From: a virus
DNA length: 54,618 nt
Virus record (IMG/VR): IMGVR_UViG_3300025759_000009
Span: 1-54,618 of that record
Reading direction: 5' to 3' (one strand)
Shown: piece by piece, positions 1-6,375 of the stretch
Layout: every line of letters begins with the position of its first letter
Position numbering within the stretch: position 1 is the stretch's first letter
Program-made: the position numbers and the translations under genes
Notes under the pieces: model-generated
What the model saw: only the letters and a program-made list of their open reading frames with translations
The model's database searches: none
What the model was told of the DNA's origin: nothing

Positions 1-127
1 GCCGCTGCCAGTCGTCGTATAATCAACATCCGCAGCATAATCACTGTCCGTCAAATTAATCCCACCAGCAGCGTCAATAGCCGCGTTTAACTCATCAGAC
101 GTAGGCGTGTAATCCTCGTCGTCAAAA
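1..127. repeat. 127-bp direct terminal repeat, left copy
   Basis: The first 127 bases are identical to the last 127 of the window, with no mismatch seen. This shows that the contig closes into a circle of 54,491 bp. A length of exactly 127 equals the largest k-mer commonly used by one widely used assembler, so it is more likely an assembly-graph overlap than a physical terminal redundancy. The repeat lies inside a protein-coding gene that reads straight through it. Confidence 0.97.
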
Positions 128-927
128 TCAAGCGGAGTGTAAACGTCAGGAGTATCTGGCCCCTCAAAAGAATACCCTTCAAGATACCCACCAGATTCAC
201 CATCGTAAATTCCGCCATTTTTATTTGTAACTGTGCCATCACCGTTGTCTGTCCAGCCGTGGAGGGAAACAAGATTTTTTTCAACAGCATTTAACTCAGT
301 ATTAGTAGGAACCTCATCGTAAGTGCTGCCGAGGTTTGTGCCTTCTGTAACAAATATTGGAGTGTAATCAACACCAGAAGCATCAGAAATCCCCTGTATG
401 TTGGAAGTGTCAACGTAACTGTAATCATTGTCATTATCGCTGTAATCAACAGTATTGCCATAATTTACAGTGCTGGCACCCGGAGTCGATTCCGTGTAAA
501 TATTACCTGTGCCAAACGTATCATCAACGTAACTGTCATTAGCCGTATAACCACTGCCAGTATAACCGTCAGCCGTTTCAGCTAAAACATTCTGACCTCC
601 AATGCTAACCTCCTGACCTCCATAACCAGCATCAATCGCGTCATAGTAAGTATCAAATTCTGGTATGTCAGTCGTCGTGGTCGTAGTAGTGTTGTTGTCG
701 TCGTTGTCGGTGCTGTGCCCACCAACTGTACTAACCTGCGTACCCGGCGTGTTCGGGTCGGTGTCTAACTTAGGGCTGTTCGGATCACTGTAATCGTTTT
801 CATAAACCGTGGGAGGAGGTGCAGGGCTCGGGCTGTCGTCATTGTTACCCGTTTCGCCGCCGTTACTTTCAAAAGCAGCCATTTCCCAAAAGTTCAAATG
901 GCGCAAAGGCCCAAATAAATGTCTCAT
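1..927 (-). CDS. Large acidic virion-associated candidate, N-terminal part (split by the contig ends)
   Basis: This is the 5' part of one gene that continues at the right end of the window. Read through the circular junction it encodes about 1079 residues. The ATG at 925-927 overlaps the upstream stop as ATGA and has a strong AGGAAGG ribosome site, so it is preferred over an in-frame ATG at 880-882. The N-terminal half is unusually rich in Asp, Thr, Ser, Asn, Gly and Tyr, with a Thr/Asn/Asp run near residues 70-85, and no recognisable enzyme motif. It sits between a HlyC-like gene and the large terminase in the late operon, which suggests a structural or packaging role; the function is unknown. 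Confidence 0.85.
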   Translation of the reverse strand, partial: MRHLFGPLRHLNFWEMAAFESNGGETGNNDDSPSPAPPPTVYENDYSDPNSPKLDTDPNTPGTQVSTVGGHSTDNDDNNTTTTTTTDIPEFDTYYDAIDAGYGGQEVSIGGQNVLAETADGYTGSGYTANDSYVDDTFGTGNIYTESTPGASTVNYGNTVDYSDNDNDYSYVDTSNIQGISDASGVDYTPIFVTEGTNLGSTYDEVPTNTELNAVEKNLVSLHGWTDNGDGTVTNKNGGIYDGESGGYLEGYSFEGPDTPDVYTPLDFDDEDYTPTSDELNAAIDAAGGINLTDSDYAADVDYTTTGSG

Positions 928-1346
928 GCTACCTTCCTATGCCACTTCTCATCGCGCTTACTGCCATCAGGATATAACCTTAAACCCTCAGCAGTAGCAA
1001 TCTCAGGGTGATTATCCCACATAAATTGCTGAATGTCCCGTATGAACTTAATCACATCCCTGCGACCAGCACGGCACTGAAACTTCGGAAAGAACAAAAT
1101 CAAGTCCTCAGACCAATCGCGCGCAAAAACCTCAGAACCATCCCAAGAATCATCGTCTATCTCGCTACGAGTGAAAAATCCCCATGTGCAATAACCAACA
1201 ACCTCACCGTCAACCCTATGAACAAAACACTTGTCATGCTCAATAGCACGGTAAACAGAATTGCGCGTAGCCCAAGAAGGAGTCTTGGCGTAAAAATTGT
1301 CGTTCAAAACCAACGACATAACTCTGCCAAGAAGATCGTAGTCCAT
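924..1346 (-). CDS. HlyC-like (RTX toxin-activating) lysine acyltransferase family protein
   Basis: The 140 residues resemble HlyC/ApxC-type toxin-activating acyltransferases, GNAT-fold proteins that move a fatty acyl group from acyl-ACP to a lysine. The resemblance includes LGRV near residue 6, GEVVGYCTWG at 47-56 (compare PVAYCSWA of HlyC) and the ARDWSED segment at about 75. In my alignment by eye, the catalytic His of HlyC (SPLHRNWP) falls on Tyr19 and the catalytic Asp region also lacks an Asp. It may therefore be a binding fold or use another chemistry. The start overlaps the previous stop as TGATG, and the stop overlaps the next start as ATGA, so it is translationally coupled on both sides. 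The assignment is by motif only. Confidence 0.6.
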   Translation of the reverse strand: MDYDLLGRVMSLVLNDNFYAKTPSWATRNSVYRAIEHDKCFVHRVDGEVVGYCTWGFFTRSEIDDDSWDGSEVFARDWSEDLILFFPKFQCRAGRRDVIKFIRDIQQFMWDNHPEIATAEGLRLYPDGSKRDEKWHRKVA

Positions 1347-1837
1347 CAGTAACGACCTAACCCATTAAACAAAGGAACAACACCGCCGCTCATCATCTGA
1401 ACCGGAGCACTCCCAACACTCGTATTGTCACCAACCATCCGACCCGGACCAGCAACACCCATCGGAGGACCCCCCATAGGCTGCATCGGAGGTGGAGGAC
1501 GCATCGCACCAATAGGAGCACCGCCAACTTGACCAAAACTCGCGCCCGGACCCTGTGGAGGCATAGCCTGTGGTGGCATAGGAACCTGCGGCATCTGAGG
1601 CATCTGCATCTGCCGTTGCTGAAACTGCTCCTTGCGATTGCGCAACGATGCCTTAAAACCAGCACGGCCCTTCGCACTGCCGCCAAAACCAGAAACAACA
1701 GAAGAATTGCTACCCTGTGAACCAGACACAGGAGGAGCCATCCCACCCAAGTTGGGCATCACTGGAGGTGCAGCGGGTGGAGGACCCATCGGACCACCCA
1801 TAGGAGGTCCCATCGGTGCAGTCATAACAGCGGCCAT
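1346..1837 (-). CDS. Pro/Gly/Met-rich low-complexity protein
   Basis: This encodes 163 residues from the ATG at 1835-1837, chosen because it has an AGGAG site upstream; a longer frame begins before that site. The first 45 residues are MGPP/GGPMG repeats, the middle has a short basic segment (KGRAGFKASLRNRKEQFQQRQ), and the rest returns to PMPPQAMPPQG and PPMG repeats. It is predicted to be disordered, and no family was recognised. Its last base overlaps the start of the acyltransferase-like gene. Composition resembles the Q/M/G-rich protein near 10.4 kb, but the two are not obvious homologues. Confidence 0.75.
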   Translation of the reverse strand: MAAVMTAPMGPPMGGPMGPPPAAPPVMPNLGGMAPPVSGSQGSNSSVVSGFGGSAKGRAGFKASLRNRKEQFQQRQMQMPQMPQVPMPPQAMPPQGPGASFGQVGGAPIGAMRPPPPMQPMGGPPMGVAGPGRMVGDNTSVGSAPVQMMSGGVVPLFNGLGRY

Positions 1838-1884
1838 GTAAAAATCTCCTGAATTACAAAGTAACCATAACAAGAACAGAAAAT

Positions 1885-2124
1885 TTAATCAATAACCTCC
1901 AACAATCCACTCCGCAACATGCTGCCAGCTAAAGCATCACGACTGTGAAAGTAATAATTATCACCGCTCCACTCACACATCTCAATCGCAGCACGCCGCA
2001 TGAAATCACGCTCGTTATGACCAAAACCAATACGATGACGACCCTGCATAACAGGTACAACCTCACCAGCACCCTGAGCGTCAAACTCAAAACTCTCGCC
2101 GTAATTTAACCTGTATCTAGGCAT
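1885..2124 (-). CDS. Small uncharacterised protein (79 aa)
   Basis: The start at 2122-2124 (MPRYRLNYGE) follows a G-rich ribosome site and overlaps the end of the cupin-like gene by 8 bases. The protein mixes an N-terminal beta-like segment with a C-terminal helix (FMRRAAIEMCEWSG). No family was recognised. Its place in a coupled late operon supports a real gene. Confidence 0.65.
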   Translation of the reverse strand: MPRYRLNYGESFEFDAQGAGEVVPVMQGRHRIGFGHNERDFMRRAAIEMCEWSGDNYYFHSRDALAGSMLRSGLLEVID

Positions 2125-2689
2125 CAACAGCCCCCACAAATGAATTCGGAAAATGCTCCTCTAAACGAGCCGCATCACGCCACGTCAAATCACTCTTAAC
2201 CTCAGCATCTCCATCCCTAACACCATCCAAATGATCAGAACCCATAACAACACCATCGTAATCATGCGCAACACTGTGAGGCTCAACGCCATTCAACCAA
2301 CGCTGAATAGACATGAAAACACCACCACGAGGACCAAAAACACCACCGTGCAAATCGTCAGTCGCAACCTTAATCAAAGCGCCGCGAAAATCATCAGAAC
2401 CTCGAACCCGCAACAAATCATCGTCGCCAACCCAACGACCAGAATGCGAAAACAAAATGTCCCCGCCTAAATACATCTCGTAACTCTCAACATTCGGATG
2501 AGTGTGCTCAGGAATTATATAATTCGGTGGAACGATAAACAACTCAACCTGAAACGGGCCCTTGCGATACCAAACAACGCCAGTAACATCCTGAATCTTG
2601 TAACTCGTAACAATACCCGGAGGAATGTAACCAAAAACCTTCGCATTAGACGCAAAACCAAAAGCAAAACGATCAAGCTCTTTAGACAT
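2117..2689 (-). CDS. Cupin-like protein
   Basis: The 190 residues contain a cupin-type core: IIPEHTHPNVESYEMYLGG at about 58-76 gives the H-x-H...E pattern of cupin motif 1, followed by beta-rich sequence and a later His near LHGGVFGPRGG. Cupins are small beta barrels that often bind a metal ion. No substrate can be deduced. It is the first gene after a TTGACC-17-TACCGT promoter and leads a coupled cluster of four genes. It could be a non-enzymatic jelly-roll virion protein instead. Confidence 0.6.
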   Translation of the reverse strand: MSKELDRFAFGFASNAKVFGYIPPGIVTSYKIQDVTGVVWYRKGPFQVELFIVPPNYIIPEHTHPNVESYEMYLGGDILFSHSGRWVGDDDLLRVRGSDDFRGALIKVATDDLHGGVFGPRGGVFMSIQRWLNGVEPHSVAHDYDGVVMGSDHLDGVRDGDAEVKSDLTWRDAARLEEHFPNSFVGAVDA

Positions 2690-2713
2690 ACAAAACCCTC
2701 CAACTCAGATGGT

Positions 2714-2742
2714 ACGGTATGGGAAGATACGGGAGGGGTCAA
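2714..2742 (-). promoter_or_regulatory. Sigma70-like promoter for the cupin-led cluster
   Basis: On the minus strand, TTGACC (2737-2742) is followed after 17 bases by TACCGT (2714-2719), about 25 bases before the start codon at 2689. The -35 is strong and the -10 is weak. Confidence 0.5.
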
Positions 2743-2933
2743 TGGAATTTTTTGTAAAAAATTTTTTGACGGCCCATGGGTCCCATACGGACTAAAAAGG
2801 TTTTTACTGGTGATTGTAGGTGGGGAACACTGTGTGGGGCTGCTGTCCGATTGTCCGAATATAAGGGGGGGTGCACAGGCCCCATATACCCCGATTTCCG
2901 AACAATTGTTCGGGTTGCCTAGGGTACCTTAGA
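2743..2933. other. Intergenic control region with a perfect CCGAACAATTGTTCGG palindrome
   Basis: No gene is seen here. The stretch holds an AT-rich block (about 2745-2768), an inverted ATGGGACCCAT-like segment near 2775-2790, and the perfect 16-bp palindrome at 2898-2913, the best copy of a motif repeated across this genome. It separates the upstream terminator from the promoter of the cupin-led cluster. Confidence 0.6.
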
Positions 2934-2963
2934 AAAGCAAAAAGCCCGCGCTTGGCGGGCTTC
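2934..2963 (-). terminator. Intrinsic terminator after the 80-aa gene
   Basis: The minus strand reads AGCCCGC-CAAGC-GCGGGCT followed by TTTTTGC. The 7-bp GC-rich stem with a T run lies just after the stop at 2984 and would end leftward transcription of the amidoligase cluster. Confidence 0.85.
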
Positions 2964-2983
2964 TCTGTCGGTGTGAGATATAT

Positions 2984-3226
2984 TTAAAAGTCTCGATACC
3001 TATGCCTAACTCTGTCGCTGTCATTGTCAGAGTATTGGCGCGGCGTATCGTGCCCCTTGTCACCAAAAACCACGCAATCAGTTTTTGGATCAATTGGAAA
3101 ACCTGTATCACCATACATTCTATGATCGTGAATACTATGGACGAAATCCGGCTGTCCAAATACGCGAACAGCGTTGGTGAATTGTTGCTTTGTTCTGAAG
3201 CCCACAAAGTGAATATATCTTTTCAT
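2984..3226 (-). CDS. Small conserved-looking phage protein (80 aa)
   Basis: It begins MKRYIHFVGFRTKQQF and contains VFGQPDFVH and a Tyr/Asp/His-rich C-terminus. I recall similar short proteins in other phages but know no function. The start has an AGGAAACAGG ribosome site and the recurring leader TCTAGCAAAAAGG. It lies 56 bp downstream of the amidoligase and ends just before a terminator, so the two may share a transcript. An overlapping frame (2929-3207) is not supported by a ribosome site. Confidence 0.75.
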   Translation of the reverse strand: MKRYIHFVGFRTKQQFTNAVRVFGQPDFVHSIHDHRMYGDTGFPIDPKTDCVVFGDKGHDTPRQYSDNDSDRVRHRYRDF

Positions 3227-3251
3227 TGTCCTGTTTCCTTTTTGCTAGATT

Positions 3252-3274
3252 AGGCGGCGCGTTATTGCGCCGCC
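3252..3274. promoter_or_regulatory. Strong GC hairpin between the amidoligase and the 80-aa gene
   Basis: AGGCGGCGC and GCGCCGCCT form a 9-bp stem around a 6-base loop. The T run lies on the plus-strand side, so it is not a classical leftward terminator. It could stabilise or partly terminate the amidoligase transcript. The TCTAGCAAA leader of the next gene follows at once. Confidence 0.6.
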
Positions 3275-3282
3275 TGTTGTTT

Positions 3283-4356
3283 TTATCGCGTCAATGTTTC
3301 AACGCGGTTGTGCCACCATTCGAACAATTCATCTGACAAGCCCGCCCATATTGACGGGTTGCCTATGCGGTGCTCTGGCAACAGTGTCGCGCCGTCTGTT
3401 GTGGTCTCAAAAGAAAACAAAACGGTGTATGATGTGTGATGCGTGCCGTCACCATAGCGCGCGCCGTTCGCTTGTTGTGTGTTGGTGACCACGGCGGCGT
3501 CACCAACGCGCGCTCTGATTTCAGAGACGGCGGCGCGAACACGTTGCTCTGAGCATCCGGTTGCATCCATGATTTCTTGCGTGGTTGCGCCACCATCTGA
3601 GCGCATCATGGAATATTGAACGCCAACGCGCGCGCCGCGTCTGAATGGCTGTTCGGGTGTATCGGTAACAATTGTTCGGGTGCCACCCTCAACGCGTGCC
3701 GTGTTGGTGTGTTCGACTAGGTTCAACAGGAATTTCACCCAATTGATAATCTTGTCGGCTTCAACGGTGCCGGACGCTTGGCGGAATTCAATTGTGCCGC
3801 GTGACCATGTTTCCAAATTAACGGCGGTGAATTTGCCGAACGTCAATTCGCGGATTGTTGTGGCGCGCTCAATGCGTGCAAGCGATAGCGGCGCGCAATA
3901 GCGGTTGTCGGTGCGTGAGCGCGGGAACATTGTGTTAATTGTCGATTGTTGCCGCGTATAGCGGTACATAATATCTTGAACCGCGACAAAATCCATAGGG
4001 TCAGCATATGCGCCTGTGATATAGCGGCCAGTTCTATGGCGCTCTAAAATGCTATCGCCACAAAAGCGAACGGCGTGCGTGTCGTCATTCAACGGCGCGT
4101 TGCCAATGTGAACGTGTAAACCGCACTTTGAATTGACGCGCGCGCCAACGCGGTCCAACACGCGGCAAATTTTCTTGATATAATCGAATGCGAAATCGCA
4201 CGCGGCCAATGGTGGCAACACGATTTCGGCGTCAACGCTTGGCGTGCCGTCCGGTTTAACGTCACAGCCGCGGATTTCGGCGTTGCTTAATGCGCTTTTG
4301 ATTGCGCTGATGCTAGCGCCGCTTGTTTCGATTTCTATTCCAAAGGTGTAAGTCAT
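3283..4356 (-). CDS. Amidoligase-family COOH-NH2 ligase with C-terminal winged-helix-like segment
   Basis: The 357 residues show the amidoligase pattern: GIEIET at 6-11, a KPDGTPS...EIVLPPL strand block at 34-50, CGLHVHIG at 78-85 and TIEFRQASGT at 188-197. This family, related in fold to glutamine synthetase and gamma-glutamyl-cysteine ligase, uses ATP to join a carboxylate to an amine, often on peptides or proteins. Residues about 255-285 (TTQEIMDATGCSEQRVRAAVSEIR) look like a helix-turn-helix, an unusual addition. The coding sequence is full of GCGCG words and differs in base usage from its neighbours, hinting at acquisition. A cyclotransferase of the family that can reverse gamma-glutamyl linkages is encoded on the other strand at 7.1 kb. 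Substrate unknown. Confidence 0.8.
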   Translation of the reverse strand: MTYTFGIEIETSGASISAIKSALSNAEIRGCDVKPDGTPSVDAEIVLPPLAACDFAFDYIKKICRVLDRVGARVNSKCGLHVHIGNAPLNDDTHAVRFCGDSILERHRTGRYITGAYADPMDFVAVQDIMYRYTRQQSTINTMFPRSRTDNRYCAPLSLARIERATTIRELTFGKFTAVNLETWSRGTIEFRQASGTVEADKIINWVKFLLNLVEHTNTARVEGGTRTIVTDTPEQPFRRGARVGVQYSMMRSDGGATTQEIMDATGCSEQRVRAAVSEIRARVGDAAVVTNTQQANGARYGDGTHHTSYTVLFSFETTTDGATLLPEHRIGNPSIWAGLSDELFEWWHNRVETLTR

Positions 4357-4385
4357 TGTTTTTCCTATCTTTTCTAGAGTTAGTA

Positions 4386-4402
4386 GGGCAAAGCTGTCGC
4401 CC
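4386..4402 (-). promoter_or_regulatory. 5' UTR hairpin of the amidoligase
   Basis: GGGC and GCCC enclose a 9-base loop in the leader between the promoter and the start codon at 4356. A CTCTAGAAAA element and an AGGA ribosome site follow. It may affect translation. Confidence 0.4.
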
Positions 4403-4412
4403 TATACCTAGT

Positions 4413-4440
4413 AATATAAGCATATTTTCCCATATGACAA
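4413..4440 (-). promoter_or_regulatory. Promoter of the amidoligase
   Basis: On the minus strand TTGTCA (4435-4440) and TATATT (4413-4418) are separated by 16 bases. A repeated-motif copy, GAACAATTGTTCGGG, begins at 4462, about 20 bases upstream of the -35, placed well for a regulator. Confidence 0.5.
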
Positions 4441-4461
4441 GGGGTTTTGTGGGATTAATTA

Positions 4462-4478
4462 GAACAATTGTTCGGGTT
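4462..4478. promoter_or_regulatory. Copy of the GAACAATTGTTCGGG palindromic motif
   Basis: GAACAATTGTTC is a perfect 12-bp palindrome, extended on one side by GGGTT. It lies just upstream of the amidoligase promoter. Confidence 0.7.
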
Positions 4479-4552
4479 AGCGTTGGATGCCAACGCGCGG
4501 CGCTATTCAATCGGCACAAAAAAACGCGACATTCAGAAGGAATGCGCGCGAT

Positions 4553-4607
4553 CATGTGTGTATATGTGTGTATATATGTGTGTATATATTTATGTATATA
4601 TACTATA
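4553..4607. repeat. Alternating TG/TA tract
   Basis: About 55 bases of almost strictly alternating purine and pyrimidine (TGTG and TATA runs). Such DNA melts easily or adopts non-B form. It directly abuts the CCCGAA array, so the pair looks like an unwinding element beside iterons; this is inference. Confidence 0.8.
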
Positions 4608-4661
4608 CCCCGACCCCGAACCCCGAACCCGAAAGCCCGAAGCCCGAAGCCCGAAGCCCGA
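4608..4661. repeat. Short tandem array of CCCGAA units
   Basis: Eight or so units of CCCCGAC, CCCCGAA, CCCGAAC, CCCGAAA and CCCGAAG follow one another on the plus strand. The unit is the left half of the genome-wide AACCCGAACAA word. A second small array lies near 5329-5350 and a third near 5411-5433. Confidence 0.85.
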
Positions 4662-4665
4662 TTAA

Positions 4666-4872
4666 TTAGTAATGAGTCCACCCATAGTCATCGAACCTTG
4701 ACCTATAGTCTGTCCCACTCTCCCGAATCGCGATGTGATCATATCCCGATTTCTTGAGTCCATCAAACCGAACATATCCTACGACCCATGATTTTGCCTC
4801 GTCGTAATTGTCTGACTCGTGCAATGTAATCCGATCAAATTCAGTCTCACACCCTAAAACTTGATACTTCAT
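4666..4872 (-). CDS. Small uncharacterised protein (68 aa)
   Basis: It begins MKYQVLGCETEFDRI and is rich in Asp, Tyr and aromatic residues in the C-terminal half. Its ATG overlaps the stop of the 64-aa gene before it (ATGA), so the two form a small operon. The repeat array lies just past its stop. No family was recognised. Confidence 0.65.
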   Translation of the reverse strand: MKYQVLGCETEFDRITLHESDNYDEAKSWVVGYVRFDGLKKSGYDHIAIRESGTDYRSRFDDYGWTHY

Positions 4873-5063
4873 GCCGCTTCCTCCTGCTCTAATACTTCCA
4901 TAGCGTGCTCAAGTGCCTCTTGCTCGCTGTCGATTCCGTAACAAGTGAAGCAATGGTAATCGACCCACTGCCCTCCGATTGGCGTTTGCAAGTTAAAGTT
5001 GCTGGTTCCGTTCCACTCGATACGCAAGTGCTGCTCGTTGTGCTCTACTTCCCAATACTTCAT
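4869..5063 (-). CDS. Small uncharacterised protein (64 aa)
   Basis: It begins MKYWEVEHNEQHLRIEWNG and ends in an acidic helix (SEQEALEHAMEVLEQEE). The start follows AGAGGAAAG and the conserved TTCTAGTAGAG leader of a TTGACA promoter, which strongly supports it. It starts with MKY like the next gene and may be a diverged relative; otherwise unrecognised. Confidence 0.7.
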   Translation of the reverse strand: MKYWEVEHNEQHLRIEWNGTSNFNLQTPIGGQWVDYHCFTCYGIDSEQEALEHAMEVLEQEEAA

Positions 5064-5076
5064 TTTCTTTCCTCTC

Positions 5077-5120
5077 TACTAGAATAATCCCACACTATCC
5101 CACACTGTATAGTATGTCAA
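5077..5120 (-). promoter_or_regulatory. Shared-leader promoter (copy 3)
   Basis: The minus strand reads TTGACA (5115-5120), 17 bases, TAGTGT (5092-5097), GGGA, then TTCTAGTA (5077-5084) and the AGGAAAG ribosome site. The same order of elements is seen upstream of 6435, 8627 and 19799. Confidence 0.75.
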
Positions 5121-5166
5121 CAGGAAAAATCGCACCGGGTTGAATTTTCTTCCGGGCGCGATTCGT

Positions 5167-5183
5167 GAACAATTGTTCGGGTT
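5167..5183. promoter_or_regulatory. Copy of the GAACAATTGTTCGGG palindromic motif
   Basis: GAACAATTGTTCGGGTT abuts the first unit of the 46-bp tandem repeat, in the gap upstream of the 64-aa gene promoter. Confidence 0.7.
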
Positions 5184-5271
5184 ACGCTGCCGGGCAAAAC
5201 CACTGGCGCACAAAACACTGCTGTAGGTTACGCTGCCGGGTAACACCACTGGATACAATAACACTGCTGTA
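5180..5271. repeat. 46-bp direct tandem repeat, two copies
   Basis: GGTTACGCTGCCGGG opens both units (5180-5225 and 5226-5271) and ACACTGCTGTA closes them; 38 of 46 positions agree. A third GGTTA begins at 5272. The first unit starts with the GGTT that ends a palindromic motif. The stretch is non-coding and may be part of an origin or operator. Confidence 0.9.
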
Positions 5272-5500
5272 GGTTATCCGACGTAGTAACCCGAACAATT
5301 ACTCGGGTTGACCCCGACGCTGGCGAATCCCGAACCCCGAACCCCGAATATTGGTGATTTATCTGAGAGGCGCTGAGAGGCCCGTAGAATAACCCGAACA
5401 ATTTTCAGCACCCCGAACCCGAAAAAACCCGAATCGGCGCTGAGGGGGGCGTTTCTGTGGCTCTACGACCCCGCCAGCCGCCCCGCATGGAGCGCAGGCG
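5272..5500. other. Non-coding repeat-rich region upstream of the promoter at 5.1 kb
   Basis: No gene is supported. It holds AACCCGAACAATTACTCGGGTT-like (5288-5309), CCCGAAC runs at 5329-5350, AACCCGAACAATTT at 5391-5404 and CCCGAAC/CCCGAAAAAA at 5411-5433. It also has a repeated GAGAGGC near 5364-5380. With the arrays at 4608 and 5180 this is the densest motif cluster of the genome and the best candidate for a replication origin or master control region. Confidence 0.6.
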
Positions 5501-6127
5501 CTATTCGTCGGCTTCGCCGCTATAATCCGTTATAGGGATATGTTCGGGTTTTGTGGGATTTTGTTCAGGTGTTACGTCAATCATTCGATCTTTAGCACGC
5601 TGCATGAATTCTTGGAGTTGTTCAACGATTTGATCACGCGACAGGTTATCGACTGTTTCGTGCGTTACATGGCTACGAGCGACCATTAGGCCCGTCACTT
5701 TCAGGCGCAGTTCTTCTGCTTTGATTGCTGCACCGAAGTTCCCTGCTTCCCATGCTTCGTCCCGAAGTCTCTGCATATCCCGAACAGATTTCGTTATTGT
5801 GACCCCGTATTTGCTTTCGAGTTCTTGGCGCATTTCTTCCATGCGTTCTTTGACGCGCGGATTGTTTAGAAGCTGCACTGCTGATACGTTCGGGTTTTTG
5901 TATCCTGCTGCTCTGGCTGCTGCGGTCTGCGTCATATCTTTATGAATGTAGTTATCCAGAAACTTCTGCTGCGGTGGCGTTATTCGCTTTCCGCCTTTTT
6001 CGATTTGCTCCCCGACTTTCGGCACAACACTTTCCCCGCTTGATTTCCTGCCACACTCTACCGCGCGGCTTCGCCCCATGCAAGCCCAATAGTTCCCATA
6101 CTTCACATCAACATCATCAATCAACAA
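5501..6127 (-). CDS. terS: Terminase small subunit
   Basis: The N-terminal helix-turn-helix of small terminases is clear: ITPPQQKFLDNYI, then TQTAAARAAGYKNP and LLNNPRVKERMEEM, around residues 48-102 of the longest frame. The rest is helical with a charged tail. Small terminases form rings that recognise phage DNA and stimulate the large subunit. The frame opens with TTG and lacks a clear ribosome site; the ATG at residue 17 (about 6079) is an alternative. It lies nearly 8 kb upstream of the large subunit on the circle, though on the same strand, which is unusual. Confidence 0.85.
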   Translation of the reverse strand: MLIDDVDVKYGNYWACMGRSRAVECGRKSSGESVVPKVGEQIEKGGKRITPPQQKFLDNYIHKDMTQTAAARAAGYKNPNVSAVQLLNNPRVKERMEEMRQELESKYGVTITKSVRDMQRLRDEAWEAGNFGAAIKAEELRLKVTGLMVARSHVTHETVDNLSRDQIVEQLQEFMQRAKDRMIDVTPEQNPTKPEHIPITDYSGEADE

Positions 6128-6135
6128 TTACATCA

Positions 6136-6171
6136 GGGGGGGTAAGGTATATACCCCCCCCTATAGGGGGG
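6136..6171 (-). promoter_or_regulatory. Mutually exclusive G/C-run hairpins in the small terminase leader
   Basis: A G7 run (6136-6142), a C8 run (6154-6161) and a G6 run (6166-6171) let the middle run pair either way: CCCCCCTATAGGGGGG is a perfect 16-bp palindrome, and the other pairing has an 11-base loop next to the start codon. Such an arrangement can switch translation or transcription; this is inference. Confidence 0.55.
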
Positions 6172-6330
6172 TGACGTAGTTGACGTAAAATAACTCTTTG
6201 ATTTTATTAAACTATTTACGTCAAAACGGTTTTTTGACGTAGTTGACGTAAACTAATAAACCATTGGTTTTGTTTACAATTCTACGTTACGTCAACTACG
6301 TCAACTTTTGACGTGAATTTTTCTGACGTA
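6172..6330. promoter_or_regulatory. TTGACGTA operator array in the divergent early/late region
   Basis: About nine copies of TGACGTA or TACGTCA, in both orientations, occur at 6172, 6180, 6215, 6234, 6243, 6288, 6296, 6308 and 6323. Two pairs have the form TGACGTAGTTGACGTAAA. The array lies between the divergent small terminase gene and the rightward early operon, and its TTGACG half is itself -35-like. A phage helix-turn-helix or ribbon-helix-helix protein is a likely ligand. Confidence 0.7.
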
Positions 6331-6375
6331 AATAATGTAATGAAATCAACGCATAATTTTTTTTACCTTTTATGC

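Noticed and set aside
2929-3207. 92-residue minus-strand frame overlapping the 80-aa gene
   Set aside because: It runs into the terminator hairpin and has no ribosome site, while the other frame has both a leader and AGGAAAC.
5079-5264. 61-residue minus-strand frame across the 46-bp repeat
   Set aside because: It runs through promoter and repeat elements, has no ribosome site and no neighbour coupling.
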